Assembly (NCBI GenBank): GCA_003564505.1
Contig: PXFD01000008.1
Location: 1-6,266 of the forward strand
DNA length: 6,266 nucleotides
From: Syntrophomonadaceae bacterium
Lineage (GTDB): Bacteria; Bacillota_D; Dethiobacteria; DTU022
Direction of reading: 5' to 3'
The notes under the pieces are model-generated. The model had not been told where the DNA came from and searched no databases. It saw only the letters and a program-made list of their open reading frames with translations. Shown piece after piece: positions 5,535-6,266 of the stretch. The position numbers and the translations under genes are program-made. Every line of letters starts with the position of its first letter. Position 1 is the first letter of the stretch.

Positions 5535-6266
5535 ATGACAGGTCAGGAAATTACAGTTAAAACATCAGGATTTTCCTACAGGGTTATTATTGAAAAGAGC
5601 TCCCTGGATAATACTGGAAAGGCAGCTCGCTTGCTGTTACCTTCCTCCAGGGCCCTGCTGGTCAGTGATGAAAATGTATACTCTCTATACGGGGATCGGG
5701 TTTTAAAGGCGTTAGAAACAGAAAAATGGCAGGTTAGCAGCTGGCAGGTTCAGCCGGGGGAGCAGGCAAAAACCATGGCCAGTGCCTCGAGGCTCTATGA
5801 TGCTGCTGTTGACGCTGAACTTGATCGGAATTCACCGATAATTGCCCTGGGTGGAGGTGTGATTGGCGACCTGGCAGGTTTTGTGGCTTCGACCTACCTG
5901 CGTGGGGTTCCCCTGATTATGATTCCCACTTCTCTGTTAGCCCAGGTCGACAGCAGTGTAGGCGGAAAAGTTGCAGTTAACCACCCCCGTGGAAAAAATT
6001 TAATCGGTTCTATTTACCCTCCTCGCCTGGTGATAATTGATCCTGACGTTCTGGAGACTTTGCCCCGGCGTGAACTTTATGCCGGACTGGCCGAGGTTAT
6101 AAAATATGGGATCATAGAAAATGAGGATTTTTTTTACTGGATGGAGAAAAATTTTAATAAACTTTTGAATGGTGATAGAGCCAGCCTGGAAAAAGCCATA
6201 GCGGAATCAGTCCGGGCCAAGGCCCGGGTTGTTCAGGCAGACGAATATGAGAATGATTACCGCAGA
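5535..6266 (+). CDS. aroB: 3-dehydroquinate synthase, 3'-truncated by window edge
   Basis: This enzyme cyclises DAHP to 3-dehydroquinate, the second shikimate-pathway step, using NAD and a divalent metal. Translation from ATG 5535 stays open to the last base and gives 244 residues; the family is about 350-360, so roughly 110 C-terminal residues are missing. The NAD-binding region has ALGGGVIGDLAGFVASTYLRG (104-124), followed by the substrate-site block IPTSLLAQVDSSVGGKVAVNHPRGKNLIG (130-158), FYP-like IYPPRLVIIDP, and LAEVIKYGII (185-194) with metal ligand Glu187. The sequence ends at ADEYENDYRR, just where the LNFGHTxGHA motif with the two metal-binding histidines would follow, so these cannot be checked. 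AAGGAG lies 5 nt before the ATG. It is preceded by the 68-bp gap carrying the repeated 19-mer and probably shares a transcript with aroC. The identification is secure. Confidence 0.96.
   Translation, partial: MTGQEITVKTSGFSYRVIIEKSSLDNTGKAARLLLPSSRALLVSDENVYSLYGDRVLKALETEKWQVSSWQVQPGEQAKTMASASRLYDAAVDAELDRNSPIIALGGGVIGDLAGFVASTYLRGVPLIMIPTSLLAQVDSSVGGKVAVNHPRGKNLIGSIYPPRLVIIDPDVLETLPRRELYAGLAEVIKYGIIENEDFFYWMEKNFNKLLNGDRASLEKAIAESVRAKARVVQADEYENDYRR

Overview
The window holds eight tightly packed genes, all on the + strand. They form two amino-acid biosynthesis blocks separated by a leader of about 120-140 bp. Block 1 (1-3671) is the 3' part of a histidine operon: hisD (5' end cut by the window edge), hisB, hisA, hisI and a PHP-family histidinol-phosphatase (hisK/hisJ type). 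Block 2 (3810-6266) is a DNA-repair methyltransferase (ogt) followed by two shikimate-pathway genes, aroC and aroB (3' end cut by the window edge).

The organism looks like a bacterium with Gram-positive-style translation signals. Most genes have strong purine-rich Shine-Dalgarno (SD) sites (AGGAGG, AAGGAG, AGGAG), the base composition is moderate, and one gene very likely starts at TTG. A monofunctional HisB paired with a PHP-type histidinol phosphatase, rather than the HAD-HisB fusion of enterobacteria, fits Bacillota, probably a clostridium-like lineage. This is inference; nothing in the window fixes the genus.

In the histidine block the enzymes present cover step 3 (HisI, cyclohydrolase), step 4 (HisA, isomerase), step 6 (HisB, dehydratase), step 8 (PHP phosphatase) and steps 9-10 (HisD). 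Genes overlap or lie within 17 bp: hisD/hisB overlap by 23 bp, hisB to hisA is 10 bp, hisA to hisI is 17 bp, and hisI/hisK overlap by 8 bp. They are almost certainly one transcript with translational coupling. hisH and hisF, which commonly flank hisA, are absent from the usual positions. The hisE domain and hisC are also absent from this stretch.

The 3672-3809 leader contains a near-perfect 21-bp-stem inverted repeat. Its left arm is repeated exactly (19 nt) in the aroC-aroB gap, at almost the same distance after the preceding stop codon. This unexplained shared intergenic element is the most interesting non-coding signal here. In block 2, ogt overlaps aroC by 26 bp, coupling an alkylation-repair protein to chorismate synthase. 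aroB follows after a 68-bp gap with its own SD.

I see no mobile element, CRISPR array, RNA gene or defence system. All eight genes belong to well-known families with intact visible catalytic motifs. I found no new biological system; the findings concern operon architecture and the repeated intergenic sequence.
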